Assembly (NCBI RefSeq): GCF_031679605.1
Contig: NZ_CP117522.1
Coordinates: forward strand, 5,518,001 to 5,582,000
DNA from: Streptomyces luomodiensis
GTDB taxonomy: Bacteria; Actinomycetota; Actinomycetes; Streptomycetales; Streptomycetaceae
Reading direction: 5' to 3'
DNA length: 64,000 nucleotides
Of the stretch, positions 19,288 through 27,983 are shown piece by piece. Below the pieces are notes generated by a model that did no database searches, was not told where the DNA came from, and saw only the letters and a program-made list of their open reading frames with translations. A program made the translations under genes and the position numbers. The first letter of the stretch is position 1. Every line of letters starts with the position of its first letter.

Positions 19288-20378
19288 AACTCGCCGCCGA
19301 AGTCAACGAGAACCTGGCTCATTACAGCAACGTGCTGATCTACTCGGCGATGGCGGTCTACACCCTCGCCTTCCTCGCGCATATCGCCGAGTGGGTGTTC
19401 GGCAGCCGCAGCGCCGTCGGCCGCACCGCGGCCGCGATCACCGCCGACGCCGAGGCCGCCCAGCGCGCCAAGGTGGCCGTGCGGGTCGGCGGGCAGGGCG
19501 GCGCCACCGCCGTACTGGAGCGCCCGAAGATCGTCACCCGCTCGGCGGCCGGCAGCCGTGACATCCCGGACGGGCCGGGTGCCGCGGGCGGCACCGAACA
19601 GGGCGATGTGTACGGCCGGATCGCGGTGGGCCTGACCGTACTGGCCTTCCTCTTTCATGCCGTGGGCGTCCTCTTCCGCGCGCTGTCGGTGCGGCGGGCC
19701 CCGTGGGGCAACATGTACGAGTTCTCCACGACCTTCGCCATGGTCGCGGTGGCCGCGTACCTCGTCCTGCTGGTGCTGAAGAAGAATGTGCGCTGGATCG
19801 GGCTGCCCCTCGTCACCACGGTCCTCCTCGACCTCGGTCTCGCCGTCTCTGTCTTGTACACCGCGAGCGACCAGTTGGTTCCGGCCCTGCACTCGTACTG
19901 GCTGTGGATCCACGTCAGCTGCGCGATCATCTCCGGTGCGGCGCTCTACATCGGGGCCGTCTCCACGCTGCTCTACCTCTTCCGGGACCGCTACGAGGCG
20001 CAGCTGGAGAACCCGGAGGGCAAGCAGTACGGCCGGTTCGCCAAGTCCGTGCTGGCGCGGGTGCCGTCGGCGGCGTCGCTGGACAAGTTCGCGTACCGCA
20101 TCAACGCCACGATCTTCCCGCTGTGGACCTTCACGATCATCGCGGGCGCGATCTGGGCCGAGGCGGCCTGGGGCCGCTACTGGGGCTGGGACCCCAAGGA
20201 GGTCTGGTCCTTCATCACCTGGGTCGCCTACGCCTGCTACCTGCACGCCCGCGCCACCGCAGGCTGGAAGGGCCGCAAGGCCGCCTACCTGGCGCTGTTC
20301 GCCTTCGGCTGCTACCTGTTCAACTACTACGGCGTCAACATCTTCATCACCGGCAAGCACTCCTACGCCGGGGTGTGA
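19284..20378 (+). CDS. ccsB: cytochrome c biogenesis protein CcsA/CcsB
   Basis: The haem-channel subunit of system II cytochrome c maturation. 364 residues and multi-spanning. The WWD-type haem motif reads WGWDPKEVW (300-308), with conserved histidines in neighbouring helices (LHSYWLWIHVSCAI, and YACYLHARA). An unusual ~80-residue soluble insert after the first helix is Ala/Val/Arg rich. GTG 19284 overlaps the resB stop. Bacterial nomenclature varies (ccsA in plants and Bacillus-style resC, ccsB in Streptomyces annotation). Confidence 0.95.
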   Translation: MKLAAEVNENLAHYSNVLIYSAMAVYTLAFLAHIAEWVFGSRSAVGRTAAAITADAEAAQRAKVAVRVGGQGGATAVLERPKIVTRSAAGSRDIPDGPGAAGGTEQGDVYGRIAVGLTVLAFLFHAVGVLFRALSVRRAPWGNMYEFSTTFAMVAVAAYLVLLVLKKNVRWIGLPLVTTVLLDLGLAVSVLYTASDQLVPALHSYWLWIHVSCAIISGAALYIGAVSTLLYLFRDRYEAQLENPEGKQYGRFAKSVLARVPSAASLDKFAYRINATIFPLWTFTIIAGAIWAEAAWGRYWGWDPKEVWSFITWVAYACYLHARATAGWKGRKAAYLALFAFGCYLFNYYGVNIFITGKHSYAGV

Positions 20379-20400
20379 CGACGCCGAAGTCCCATACCGC

Positions 20401-20453
20401 ACGCCGAGCGGCCGGTTCCTGTGCCATGGTCACAGGAACCGGCCGCTCGGCGT
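20401..20453. terminator. 23-bp perfect hairpin terminator
   Basis: Arms 20401-20423 and 20431-20453 are exact reverse complements around a 7-nt loop. It lies between the convergent ccs operon and the PLDc_N gene. Confidence 0.85.
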
Positions 20454-20493
20454 TACGGATGACGCGGACAGGTGCCGCTCGTCCGACCCGTCC

Positions 20494-20877
20494 TCAGGAC
20501 GCGGCCGGCGGCGGGGTGTCCTCGGGGCCGGAGCCGGGCCCCGAACCGGAACCCGAGCCGGGCTCCTCGTCGGCCGTCCCGCTCCCGTCGCCCTTACGGC
20601 CCTTGTCATTCAGGGACTTCAGGAACTCGGGGTTGTCGTCCGGTGCGACCCAGCCGCCCCCGCCCCCGGCCCCGCGCAGGCCACCGCCTCCGGGGAGGGC
20701 ACGGTCACGGCCCACGATCAGCCAGGAGATGGAGCCCACGACGGGGAACAGCAGGACGAGGATCGCCCAGAGAGGCTTGGGGATATAGCGGATGTCCTGC
20801 TCGTCGGTGGTGATGCAGTCGATGAACGCGTAGATGCTCAGTGCCAGCGGCACCAGGATCATCAGCACCCGGAGCAT
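20494..20877 (-). CDS. PLD nuclease N-terminal domain membrane protein
   Basis: 127 residues. Two membrane helices ([20 protein letters not shown], and [28 protein letters not shown]) match the PLDc_N domain found at the N terminus of cardiolipin-synthase-like proteins and also as a free-standing unit in actinomycetes. No HKD catalytic motif is present, so it is not itself a phospholipase. The tail is Gly/Ser/Pro/Glu-rich ([11 protein letters not shown]). GGGGGA precedes the ATG. Function is unknown. Confidence 0.85.
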   Translation of the reverse strand: MLRVLMILVPLALSIYAFIDCITTDEQDIRYIPKPLWAILVLLFPVVGSISWLIVGRDRALPGGGGLRGAGGGGGWVAPDDNPEFLKSLNDKGRKGDGSGTADEEPGSGSGSGPGSGPEDTPPPAAS

Positions 20878-20965
20878 GAGGCGATCCCCCTGCGTGTGGT
20901 GTTCGGGCCGGTGGCTCGGGCCCCAGTTACGGGACCAGGGTAGTGCGTACCGGATACTGGGGCGT

Positions 20966-22417
20966 ATGGCTTATGACGATCTTCGTTCCTTTCTGCGGGC
21001 GCTCGACAGGGAAGGCGACCTCAAGCGGGTCAAGGCCGAAGTCGATCCCTATCTGGAGGTCGGGGAGATCGTCGACAGGGTCAACAAGGCGGGCGGCCCC
21101 GCGCTGCTCTTCGAGAACGTCAAGGGCTCGGCGATGCCGCTGGCCATGAACGTCTTCGGCACCGACCGACGCCTCCTCAAGGCCCTTGGGCTCAGCTCCT
21201 ACGACGAGATCGCCGAGAAGATCGGCGGACTGGTCAAACCCGAGCTGCCGCAGGGGTTCGGCGGAATGCGTGAGGCGTTCGGGAAGCTCGGCTCGGTGGC
21301 CCACGTACCGCCGAAGAAGGTGAAGGAGGCGCCTGTCCAGGAGGTGGTGCGCACCGGCGAGGACGTCGATCTGGACGAGCTTCCGGCGCTGTTCACCTGG
21401 CCCGAGGACGGCGGGTCGTTCTTCAACCTCGGCCTCACCCACACCAAGCACCCCGAGACCGGGGTGCGCAACCTCGGCCTCTACCGCCTCCAGCGCCACG
21501 ACCGCCGCACCATCGGCATGCACTGGCAGATCCACAAGGACAGCCGCAACCACTACCAAGTGGCCGCCCGGCGCGGGGAGAAGCTGCCGGTGGCGATCGC
21601 CTTCGGCGCGCCGCCCGCCGTGACCTACGCCGCGACCGCGCCGCTGCCCGGCGACATCGACGAGTACCTCTTCGCGGGGTTCGTGCAGGGCCGGCGGGTG
21701 GAGATGGTCGACTGCAAGACGGTGCCGCTCCAGGTCCCGGCGGCCGCCGAGGTCGTCATCGAGGGCTGGCTGGAGCCGGGCGAGATGCTGCCGGAGGGGC
21801 CGTTCGGCGACCACACGGGCTTCTACACGCCCCAGGAGCCGTTCCCGGCGCTCACCATCGACTGTGTGACCATGCGGCGGCGGCCCCTGCTCCAGTCGAT
21901 CGTGGTGGGCCGTCCGCCGACCGAGGACGGACCGCTGGCGAGGGCGACCGAGCGGTTCTTCCTCCCGCTGCTCAAGATCATCATCCCGGACATCGTGGAC
22001 TACCACCTCCCCGAGTCCGGCGGATTCCACAACTGTGCGATCGTCTCGATCGACAAGAAGTACCCGAAGCACGCGCAGAAGGTGATGCACGCCATCTGGG
22101 GCGCCCACATGATGTCGCTCACCAAGCTGATCGTCGTGGTCGACGCCGACTGCGATGTGCACGATCTGCACGAGGTCTCCTGGCGCGCCCTCGGGAACAC
22201 CGACTACGCCCGCGACCTGACCGTGGTCGAAGGCCCCGTCGACCACCTCGACCACGCCTCGTACCAGCAGTTCTGGGGCGGCAAGGCGGGTATCGACGCC
22301 ACCGCGAAATGGCCCGAGGAGGGCTATACGCGCGACGGCGGATGGCCACGCATGGTGATGTCCGACCCGGATACCGCCGATCGGGTGACAAAGCGATGGA
22401 AGGAGTACGGGCTGTGA
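20966..22417 (+). CDS. mqnL: UbiD-family decarboxylase of the futalosine menaquinone pathway
   Basis: A prFMN-dependent decarboxylase expected to remove the carboxylate from the prenylated 1,4-dihydroxy-6-naphthoate intermediate. 483 residues with UbiD hallmarks: [23 protein letters not shown], the prFMN region [37 protein letters not shown] with the catalytic Glu/Asp region, and [21 protein letters not shown] 20966 was chosen over the longer frame; there is no strong Shine-Dalgarno, and a GGATAC-like -10 lies 11 bp upstream, so the message could be leaderless. It overlaps mqnP by 4 nt. Assignment to MqnL rather than UbiD rests on its neighbours. Confidence 0.9.
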   Translation: MAYDDLRSFLRALDREGDLKRVKAEVDPYLEVGEIVDRVNKAGGPALLFENVKGSAMPLAMNVFGTDRRLLKALGLSSYDEIAEKIGGLVKPELPQGFGGMREAFGKLGSVAHVPPKKVKEAPVQEVVRTGEDVDLDELPALFTWPEDGGSFFNLGLTHTKHPETGVRNLGLYRLQRHDRRTIGMHWQIHKDSRNHYQVAARRGEKLPVAIAFGAPPAVTYAATAPLPGDIDEYLFAGFVQGRRVEMVDCKTVPLQVPAAAEVVIEGWLEPGEMLPEGPFGDHTGFYTPQEPFPALTIDCVTMRRRPLLQSIVVGRPPTEDGPLARATERFFLPLLKIIIPDIVDYHLPESGGFHNCAIVSIDKKYPKHAQKVMHAIWGAHMMSLTKLIVVVDADCDVHDLHEVSWRALGNTDYARDLTVVEGPVDHLDHASYQQFWGGKAGIDATAKWPEEGYTRDGGWPRMVMSDPDTADRVTKRWKEYGL

Positions 22418-23337
22418 GCGCCGATTCCGCGACCTCCGATCTCTTCGGCCCCGAACCGGCGCGGCCCGGACGGGTCCGCGCCTTTCTGCGGCTGGTGATG
22501 ATCGAGCACTCGGTCTTCGCGCTGCCCTTCGCCTACACCGCGGCGCTGACCGCGATGCAGCTGTGGGACGGCACCGTGCACTGGACGCGGCTGTTGCTGA
22601 TCACGATCGCCATGGTGGGCCTGCGCACCTTCGCGATGGCCTGCAACCGGATCATCGACCGCGAGATCGACGCCCGCAATCCGCGCACCGCCGGCCGTGA
22701 GCTGGTCACCGGCGCGATGTCGGTGCGCACCGCGTGGACCGGCGCGCTCATCGCGCTCGCCGTCTTCCTGGGCGCGGCGGGGCTGCTGGGGCCGCTGTGT
22801 CTGGTGCTGGCGCCGGTCGCGGTGGTGCCCATGGTGGTCTATCCGTACGGCAAGCGGTTCACCGACTTTCCGCACGCCATCCTGGGCCTGGCCCAGGCCA
22901 TCGGCCCGGTCGGCGCCTGGATCGGGGTCACCGGCGAGTGGTCGTGGGACGCGGTGATCCTCGGGCTCGCGATCGGCATCTGGATCGGCGGCTTCGACCT
23001 GATCTACGCCTGCCAGGACGTGGCGGCCGACCGGGCGCACGGGGTGCGGTCGGTGCCGGCCCGCTTCGGCATCGCGGGCGCGCTGTACGGGGCGCGGGTC
23101 TGCCATGTGGTCACCACGGCCCTGCTGGTCTGGTACGCGCTGGCCACCGACGCCGGGGCGTTCTTCTGGGTGGGGCTGGTGATCGTCGCGGCGGCGTTCG
23201 CGTACGAGCACACGATCGTGCGGCCGGGCGATCTGTCCCGGCTGAACCGTGCCTTCTTCACGGTCAACGGCTTCATCGGGATCGCCCTCTTCTGCTGTGC
23301 GCTGCTCGACCTCGTGGTGCGGGGCCTCGGCCTGTGA
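22414..23337 (+). CDS. mqnP: UbiA-family prenyltransferase of the futalosine menaquinone pathway
   Basis: A membrane enzyme that attaches the polyprenyl chain to the naphthoate ring. 307 residues and about eight helices, with the two Asp-rich Mg-diphosphate motifs NRIIDREID (78-86) and DLIYACQDVAAD (195-206). GTG 22414 overlaps the mqnL stop and has AAGGAG eight bases upstream. Position between UbiD and UbiX homologues matches the mqnL-mqnP-mqnM arrangement described for Streptomyces. The polyprenyl substrate may be made by the synthase at the right end of the window. Confidence 0.93.
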   Translation: MSADSATSDLFGPEPARPGRVRAFLRLVMIEHSVFALPFAYTAALTAMQLWDGTVHWTRLLLITIAMVGLRTFAMACNRIIDREIDARNPRTAGRELVTGAMSVRTAWTGALIALAVFLGAAGLLGPLCLVLAPVAVVPMVVYPYGKRFTDFPHAILGLAQAIGPVGAWIGVTGEWSWDAVILGLAIGIWIGGFDLIYACQDVAADRAHGVRSVPARFGIAGALYGARVCHVVTTALLVWYALATDAGAFFWVGLVIVAAAFAYEHTIVRPGDLSRLNRAFFTVNGFIGIALFCCALLDLVVRGLGL

Positions 23338-23361
23338 GACCCGCCGGATAGGCTCGGTGGT

Positions 23362-24093
23362 GTGGAGCCGCCGCACGAGCCTTACGGACCGCATGAGCCG
23401 TATGGGCCGCACGAAGAAGTGAGCCGGCGCCGTCCCTGGGTGGTCGGTGTGTCCGGTGCGTCCGGGACGCCGTATGCCGCCTCGGTGCTGCGCGCGCTGC
23501 TGGCGGCGGGGGAGGCCGTCGACCTGGTGGTCAGCCGGGCGTCACGGCTGACGCTGCTGGACGAGACGGGGATCGCGTTCCGGGACGCCCACTGGCGCGA
23601 GGATCTGCGTCGCTGGCTGGCGCGCGGTGCGGACGGCACGCCGGACGCCTTCGAGGTGCCCTCGGCGGTCGCCGATGTGCGCCACTGGGCGGCCGGGGAC
23701 CTGGCGGCCGGGCCGTCCTCCGGTTCGTACCCGACCAAGGGGATGCTGATCGTCCCGGCGAGCACCGCGTGTGTGGCCGGGGTGGCGCTCGGGCTGTCGA
23801 AGGATCTGCTCCAGCGGGCCGCGAGCGTCACGCTCAAGGAGCGGCGCACGCTCGTGGTGGCGGTGCGTGAGACGCCGCTGAACGGACAGACGCTGAAGGC
23901 TCTGGTGACGCTGGACGAGGCGGGCGCGGTGGTGCTGCCCGCCTCGCCGGCGTTCTACGCGGGGGCGACGCACATCCAGGATCTGGTGGACTTCGTCGCG
24001 GGGCGGGCGCTGGACGCGGCAGGGGTGCCGCACAAGCTGTACCGCCGGTGGGAGGGGGAACTCGGTGGGGACCGGGGTCGGGGAACGGCCTAG
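23362..24093 (+). CDS. mqnM: UbiX-family flavin prenyltransferase
   Basis: Makes prenylated FMN for the UbiD-type partner. 243 residues from GTG 23362: FMN-binding GVSGASGTPYAASVLRALL, VVSRASRLTLLDETG, PASTACVAGVALGLSKDLLQRAASVTLKERRTLVVAVRETPLN, and PASPAFYAGATHIQDLVDFVAGRALD. The N terminus contains the duplicated peptide EPYGPH; the two DNA copies differ mainly at third codon positions, which favours this upstream start over GTG 23419. It lies 24 bp after mqnP and converges with a small basic-protein gene. Confidence 0.93.
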   Translation: MEPPHEPYGPHEPYGPHEEVSRRRPWVVGVSGASGTPYAASVLRALLAAGEAVDLVVSRASRLTLLDETGIAFRDAHWREDLRRWLARGADGTPDAFEVPSAVADVRHWAAGDLAAGPSSGSYPTKGMLIVPASTACVAGVALGLSKDLLQRAASVTLKERRTLVVAVRETPLNGQTLKALVTLDEAGAVVLPASPAFYAGATHIQDLVDFVAGRALDAAGVPHKLYRRWEGELGGDRGRGTA

Positions 24094-24104
24094 GGTCTGT
24101 CGCC

Positions 24105-24281
24105 CTAGCGGGTCCAGCGCCGCCTGGTGCGTGCGGCGCGGGCCGCGACGACGGCCGCGCGGCGGGCCGCACGGGAGGCGGGCCGGTCGGTGGTACGGGC
24201 TGCACGCGAGCGGTTGGCCAGGTCCCGCAGCTCGAGCATGCGGGCCTCAAGACCCTCGATCGTGTACACGGTGAGTCTCAT
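24105..24281 (-). CDS. small basic protein (58 aa), unknown
   Basis: The reverse strand encodes MRLTVYTIEGLEARMLELRD followed by an Ala/Arg-rich C terminus ending TRRRWTR. AGGAG is immediately adjacent to ATG 24281, which is too close for that start; GTG 24272, in frame, has the same element 12 nt away and could be the true start. The N-terminal half looks amphipathic and the tail is strongly basic, so nucleic-acid or membrane contact is possible. It shares a divergent AT-rich promoter with the AsnC regulator and ends 11 bp from the mqnM stop. Confidence 0.55.
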   Translation of the reverse strand: MRLTVYTIEGLEARMLELRDLANRSRAARTTDRPASRAARRAAVVAARAARTRRRWTR

Positions 24282-24343
24282 CTCCTGAGGGATACAGGTC
24301 GATCGCCTAAAAGATTTACAGGGCTTGTGGCCCTGATGCCTTA

Positions 24344-24361
24344 GATTCTACATGTAATATC
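24344..24361. promoter_or_regulatory. 18-bp palindrome GAT-N2-TACATGTA-N2-ATC in divergent promoter
   Basis: An almost perfect dyad centred in the AT-rich gap between the small basic-protein gene and the asnC-type regulator, about 30 bp before the regulator start. Size and symmetry suit an Lrp/AsnC dimer, so autoregulation is plausible. Confidence 0.5.
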
Positions 24362-24390
24362 GCTCAAACTCTGAATAATGGAAGGCGTAC

Positions 24391-24858
24391 GTGCTTATGG
24401 ACGCGGTGGACAGGCAGCTCATCCAGGCCCTGCGGGAGAACGGCCGGGCCTCGTACGCGGAACTCGGCAGGCTGGTCGGCCTCTCCGGGCCCAGCGTCAC
24501 GGACCGGATCAACCGCCTGGAGGCCGCCGGAGTGATCACCGGCTATCGCGCGACCGTCGACGCCGCCTCGCTCGGACTCGGGGTCACCGCCCTGATCGGC
24601 ATTCAGCTCTCGGACGCCACCGACCACGAGGACGTGGCCCAGCGGCTGCGTGCGCTCGCCGAGATCGAGGACTGCTGGTTCATCGCGGGCGACGACTCCT
24701 ACATGCTCAAGGTGCGCGCCTCCGACGTGGACGGTCTGGAGCGGACCATCCGCCGGCTCTCCGGCACCAAGGGCGTCTCCCGCACCCGCAGCACGATCGT
24801 GCTCTCCACCAAGTGGGAGAACCGGGTCGGCGAACTTCCCGAGGACATCGAGGCGTAG
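24391..24858 (+). CDS. Lrp/AsnC family transcriptional regulator
   Basis: 155 residues. The N-terminal winged helix-turn-helix is DRQLIQALRENGRASYAELGRLVGLSGPSVTDRINRLEAAGVI. The C-terminal RAM/AsnC_trans_reg effector domain is LGVTALIGIQL, then AEIEDCWFIAGDDSYMLKVRASDVDGLERTIRRLS. GTG 24391 has GGAAGG six bases upstream; ATG 24397 is an alternative. It lies between mqnM and mqnE, 44 bp from the latter, so it may be co-transcribed with mqnE and may control menaquinone genes. The ligand is unknown. Confidence 0.93.
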   Translation: MLMDAVDRQLIQALRENGRASYAELGRLVGLSGPSVTDRINRLEAAGVITGYRATVDAASLGLGVTALIGIQLSDATDHEDVAQRLRALAEIEDCWFIAGDDSYMLKVRASDVDGLERTIRRLSGTKGVSRTRSTIVLSTKWENRVGELPEDIEA

Positions 24859-24902
24859 TCTCGGCGAAGGCTGACATCAGCAGACGTATGGGAGGTGACC
24901 GC

Positions 24903-26081
24903 GTGACGGCGACCACACACGACGCGGGTTTCAAACGGGAGTTGGAAGAGAAGGTCCGCGCGGGTGAGCGGCTCTCCCGGGAGGACGGCATCGCCCTCTA
25001 CGAGTCCGACGACCTGGCCTGGCTCGGCGGTCTCGCCCACGAGGTGCGCACCCGTAAGAACGGCGACGTCGTGCACTTCAACGTCAACCGTCACCTCAAC
25101 ATGACGAACGTGTGCACCGCGTCCTGCGCGTACTGCTCCTTCCAGCGCAAGCCCGGCGAGAAGGACGCGTACACGATGCGCATCGAGGAGGCCGTCCGCC
25201 TCGCCAAGGCGATGGAGAACGAGAACCTCACCGAGCTCCACATCGTCAACGGCCTGCACCCCACCCTCCCCTGGCGCTACTACCCGCGGTCGCTCAGGGC
25301 GCTCAAGGAGGCCCTTCCGCAGGTCTCGCTGAAGGCCTTCACCGCCACCGAGATCCACCACTTCGAGAAGATCTCCGGACTGTCCGCCTCCGAGATCCTC
25401 GACGAGCTGATCGACGCCGGGCTGGAGTCGCTCACCGGCGGCGGCGCCGAGATCTTCGACTGGGAGGTCCGGCAGCACATCGTCGACCACGAGACCCACT
25501 GGGAGGACTGGTCGCGCATCCACCGGCTCGCGCACGAGAAGGGCCTCAAGACCCCGTGCACGATGCTCTACGGACATATCGAGGAGCCCCGCCACCGGGT
25601 GGACCACGTGCTGCGGCTGCGTGAGCTCCAGGACGAGACCGGCGGCTTCCAGGTCTTCATCCCGCTGCGCTACCAGCACGACTTCGTGGACATGAAGGAC
25701 GGCAAGATCCGCAACCGGCTCCAGGCCCGCACCACCATGGCCACCGGCGCGGAGGCGCTGAAGACCTTCGCGGTCTCGCGGCTGCTGTTCGACAACGTGC
25801 CGCATGTGAAGGTCTTCTGGGTGATGCACGGCGTGCGGACCGCACAGCTCGCGCTCAACCACGGCGCGGACGACATGGACGGCTCGGTCGTCGAGTACAA
25901 GATCACCCACGACGCCGACAACTACGGGACGCCCAACAAGCTCACCCGTGACGATCTGCTCGAGCTGATCCAGGACGCCGGCTTCCGGCCGGTGGAGCGG
26001 AACACCCGCTACGAGATCATCCGCGAGTACCAGGGTCCGGACCCGGCCCGGCGCGAGGCCCCGCAGCCGATGCGGGTCTGA
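24903..26081 (+). CDS. mqnE: aminofutalosine synthase (radical SAM)
   Basis: Second step of the futalosine menaquinone pathway: adds an adenosyl radical to 3-[(1-carboxyvinyl)oxy]benzoate to give 6-amino-6-deoxyfutalosine. 392 residues with the radical-SAM 4Fe-4S motif CTASCAYC (Cys71, 75, 78), LHIVNGLHPTLPWRYYP, LTGGGAEIFDWEVR and the family-typical HETHWEDWSRIH. GTG 24903 has GGAGGTGA spaced normally. It is paralogous to MqnC at 36668 but carries MqnE-type signatures. It is probably transcribed with the AsnC gene. Confidence 0.95.
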   Translation: MTATTHDAGFKRELEEKVRAGERLSREDGIALYESDDLAWLGGLAHEVRTRKNGDVVHFNVNRHLNMTNVCTASCAYCSFQRKPGEKDAYTMRIEEAVRLAKAMENENLTELHIVNGLHPTLPWRYYPRSLRALKEALPQVSLKAFTATEIHHFEKISGLSASEILDELIDAGLESLTGGGAEIFDWEVRQHIVDHETHWEDWSRIHRLAHEKGLKTPCTMLYGHIEEPRHRVDHVLRLRELQDETGGFQVFIPLRYQHDFVDMKDGKIRNRLQARTTMATGAEALKTFAVSRLLFDNVPHVKVFWVMHGVRTAQLALNHGADDMDGSVVEYKITHDADNYGTPNKLTRDDLLELIQDAGFRPVERNTRYEIIREYQGPDPARREAPQPMRV

Positions 26082-26197
26082 CCCGTCCCGCCCGCCGCGG
26101 GTGTGGTCCGTCCCGCCCGCTGCGGGTCTGACCCGTCTCGCCCGCCGCGGGTGTGGCCCGCCCGCTGTGGGTATGGCCCGTCCCGCCCGCCGCCCGG
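26071..26197. repeat. degenerate 25-bp tandem repeat after mqnE
   Basis: Units start at 26082, 26107, 26132, 26157 (5-nt deletion) and 26177, each near CCCGTCCCGCCCGCCGCGGG. The last ten bases of mqnE match the unit's end, so the array probably expanded from the gene's 3' end. Confidence 0.8.
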
Positions 26198-26240
26198 CGG
26201 CCCGATGTCTGACGGCCGCCGAGCGGGGCACCCGGGGCCC

Positions 26241-26900
26241 ATGGCCGGTACGAAGAGCCCCGAGGACGCGTACACCGCCGCCCCCTTCGTCCCGGAGGGC
26301 GCCGACCTGGGCGCGCTCCGGGAGGCGGCGGCCGGATGCCACGGCTGCCCGCTGCACCGCGCCGCCACCCGCACGGTCTTCGGCGCCGGAGACCCGGCCG
26401 CCCGGGTCCTGCTCGTCGGCGAGCAGCCGGGCGACCAGGAGGACCGGCAGGGCAAGCCCTTCGTGGGCCCGGCGGGCAAGGTCCTCGACCGGGCCCTGGA
26501 CGAGGCCGGGATCGACCCGGACGAGACATACATCACCAACGCCGTCAAACACTTCAAGTTCACCCACGTCCCCGAACGCGGCAAGCGGCGCATCCACAAG
26601 CCGCCGAGCCTGCGCGAGATCTCCGCCTGCGGGCCGTGGCTCGAGGCCGAGGTGGAATTGATCGAGCCCGAGGTGATCGTGGCGCTCGGCGCCACGGCGG
26701 GGAAGGCGCTGCTGGGCCCGTCGTTCCGGGTGACCAAGCAGCGCGGGACGCGGCTGGAGAGCGACGCGTCGGGACCGGCGCGCGGTGGGCTGGTCGTCCC
26801 CACGATCCACCCGTCGGCGGTGCTGCGGGCCGATGACCGGGAGGCGGTCTACGGGGGCCTGGTGGCGGACCTGAGGGTCGCGGCGGAGGTGCTCGGCTAG
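26241..26900 (+). CDS. udgX: UdgX-type uracil-DNA binding/glycosylase protein
   Basis: 219 residues of the family 4/UdgX uracil-DNA glycosylase superfamily: CHGCPLHR (iron-sulfur Cys), GEQPGDQEDRQGKPFVGPAG as motif A, TNAVKHFKF, and VPTIHPSAVLRA at the C-terminal motif. The diagnostic insert KRRIHKPPS (115-119 for KRRIH) is the UdgX R-loop, whose His (about 119) forms a covalent bond to the deoxyribose after uracil removal in the Mycobacterium smegmatis protein. It therefore probably traps uracil sites irreversibly rather than turning over. ATG 26241 begins the family-like N terminus; ATG 26205 is an in-frame alternative. Confidence 0.9.
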   Translation: MAGTKSPEDAYTAAPFVPEGADLGALREAAAGCHGCPLHRAATRTVFGAGDPAARVLLVGEQPGDQEDRQGKPFVGPAGKVLDRALDEAGIDPDETYITNAVKHFKFTHVPERGKRRIHKPPSLREISACGPWLEAEVELIEPEVIVALGATAGKALLGPSFRVTKQRGTRLESDASGPARGGLVVPTIHPSAVLRADDREAVYGGLVADLRVAAEVLG

Positions 26901-26967
26901 CCGGCCACCGCCCCGTAAGGGGTTCGCGCGGCGAGGGCGCCGACCGCCCGTAGGTATCGTCGGCCGC

Positions 26968-27492
26968 ATGTCCCTGCGCTTCGAACTCGACCCCGAGACC
27001 ACCCCTGAGCTGCTCGACTCCATCTGCGCCCTGTGGGCCGACGTCTCGAACGCGGGGGGCGCCGTCGGCTTCCTGCCGCCCGTGGTCAAGGACGACGTAC
27101 GGCCCGATCTGCTCAAGCACCTCGCCGCGATGGCGGAGGGCCGCAGCCGCCTGCTCATCGGCCGCGACCAGGGCGGCGCGGTGGCCGCCACCGCCTTCTT
27201 CACCTTCAACACCCACCGGCTGATGCGCCACTGGTGCTGGCTCTACACCGTGATGGTGCACCCCTCCCACCAGGGCAAGGGGCAGGGCCGCGCCCTTATG
27301 GCCGCCGCCGAGGGCGCCGCCCGCGGTATGGACGGCATCCAGGGCATCCGGCTCACCTGCCGCGGCGGCACCGGGGCAAACCGCTTCTACGAGGCGTGCG
27401 GCTACAAGGAGGTCGGGCGGGTGCCCGAGGCGATCAGGGTCGCGGACGACGACTTCCGGGACGACGTCACCATGTGGCTGCCGCTGAATTGA
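26968..27492 (+). CDS. GNAT family N-acetyltransferase
   Basis: 174 residues. The C-terminal acetyl-CoA fold is clear: WCWLYTVMVHPSHQGKGQGRALMAAAEG contains the Q-x-x-G-x-G/A loop, and RGGTGANRFYEACGYKEVGRVPEAI is the typical last strand-helix. The N terminus (LDPETTPELLDSICALWADVSNAGGAVGFLPP) fits GNATs acting on small molecules. The substrate is unknown. It is 67 bp downstream of udgX in the same direction. Confidence 0.88.
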   Translation: MSLRFELDPETTPELLDSICALWADVSNAGGAVGFLPPVVKDDVRPDLLKHLAAMAEGRSRLLIGRDQGGAVAATAFFTFNTHRLMRHWCWLYTVMVHPSHQGKGQGRALMAAAEGAARGMDGIQGIRLTCRGGTGANRFYEACGYKEVGRVPEAIRVADDDFRDDVTMWLPLN

Positions 27493-27576
27493 TCGAAAAC
27501 CGGGCGTGGTTCACTGGGAGGACAGGTTTTCCCAGCGGAAGCCCCAGCAGAAGCCCCAGCAGAGAGAGGACGACTC

Positions 27577-27864
27577 GTGTCCTTCACGCCGAGCGCCGCG
27601 TTCCGCTACACCCTCATGCGCCTGGGCATCTTCGTCGGCTCCTTCCTGGCCATCTGGGCCCTGGTCTACTTCCGGGTGCTGCCCTCCGGCCTCGGCGACT
27701 CCAACCTCTTCTGGGTGGCGCTGCTCGCGCTGGTCGTCTCCGCGCCGCTCAGCTGGGTCATGCTGCGCAAGCCACGGGAGGCCATGGCCGTCCAGGTCGC
27801 CGAGAAGGTGGACCGCGCCAAGGAGCGGCTGGCCGCGAACCAGAGCCAGGAGGACGGCGTCTGA
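27577..27864 (+). CDS. DUF4229 small membrane protein
   Basis: 95 residues with two membrane helices (FRYTLMRLGIFVGSFLAIWALVYF, then NLFWVALLALVVSAPLSWVML) and a charged C-terminal helix (REAMAVQVAEKVDRAKERLAANQ), matching the actinobacterial DUF4229 family. The start is GTG 27577 with GAGAGGA upstream. In actinomycetes this family often lies near menaquinone genes, which fits this region, but its function is unknown. Confidence 0.85.
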   Translation: MSFTPSAAFRYTLMRLGIFVGSFLAIWALVYFRVLPSGLGDSNLFWVALLALVVSAPLSWVMLRKPREAMAVQVAEKVDRAKERLAANQSQEDGV

Positions 27865-27983
27865 CCGGCGCGGGGCTGTAACGCTCCTCACACCCCCGGC
27901 ACACCGCGCGGCGCCCCTTGTGTCAGCTTCCGCTGGCAGAAGGGGCGTTGATGCGTTTCCGTCCCTCAGAAGTCAAAGAAACC

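Noticed and set aside
23404..24250. Antisense frames over mqnM
   Set aside because: They oppose a complete UbiX-family coding sequence and have no motifs.
24378..24903. Long upstream extension of mqnE
   Set aside because: It would overlap the AsnC gene in another frame; GTG 24903 has a clear Shine-Dalgarno and starts the conserved protein.
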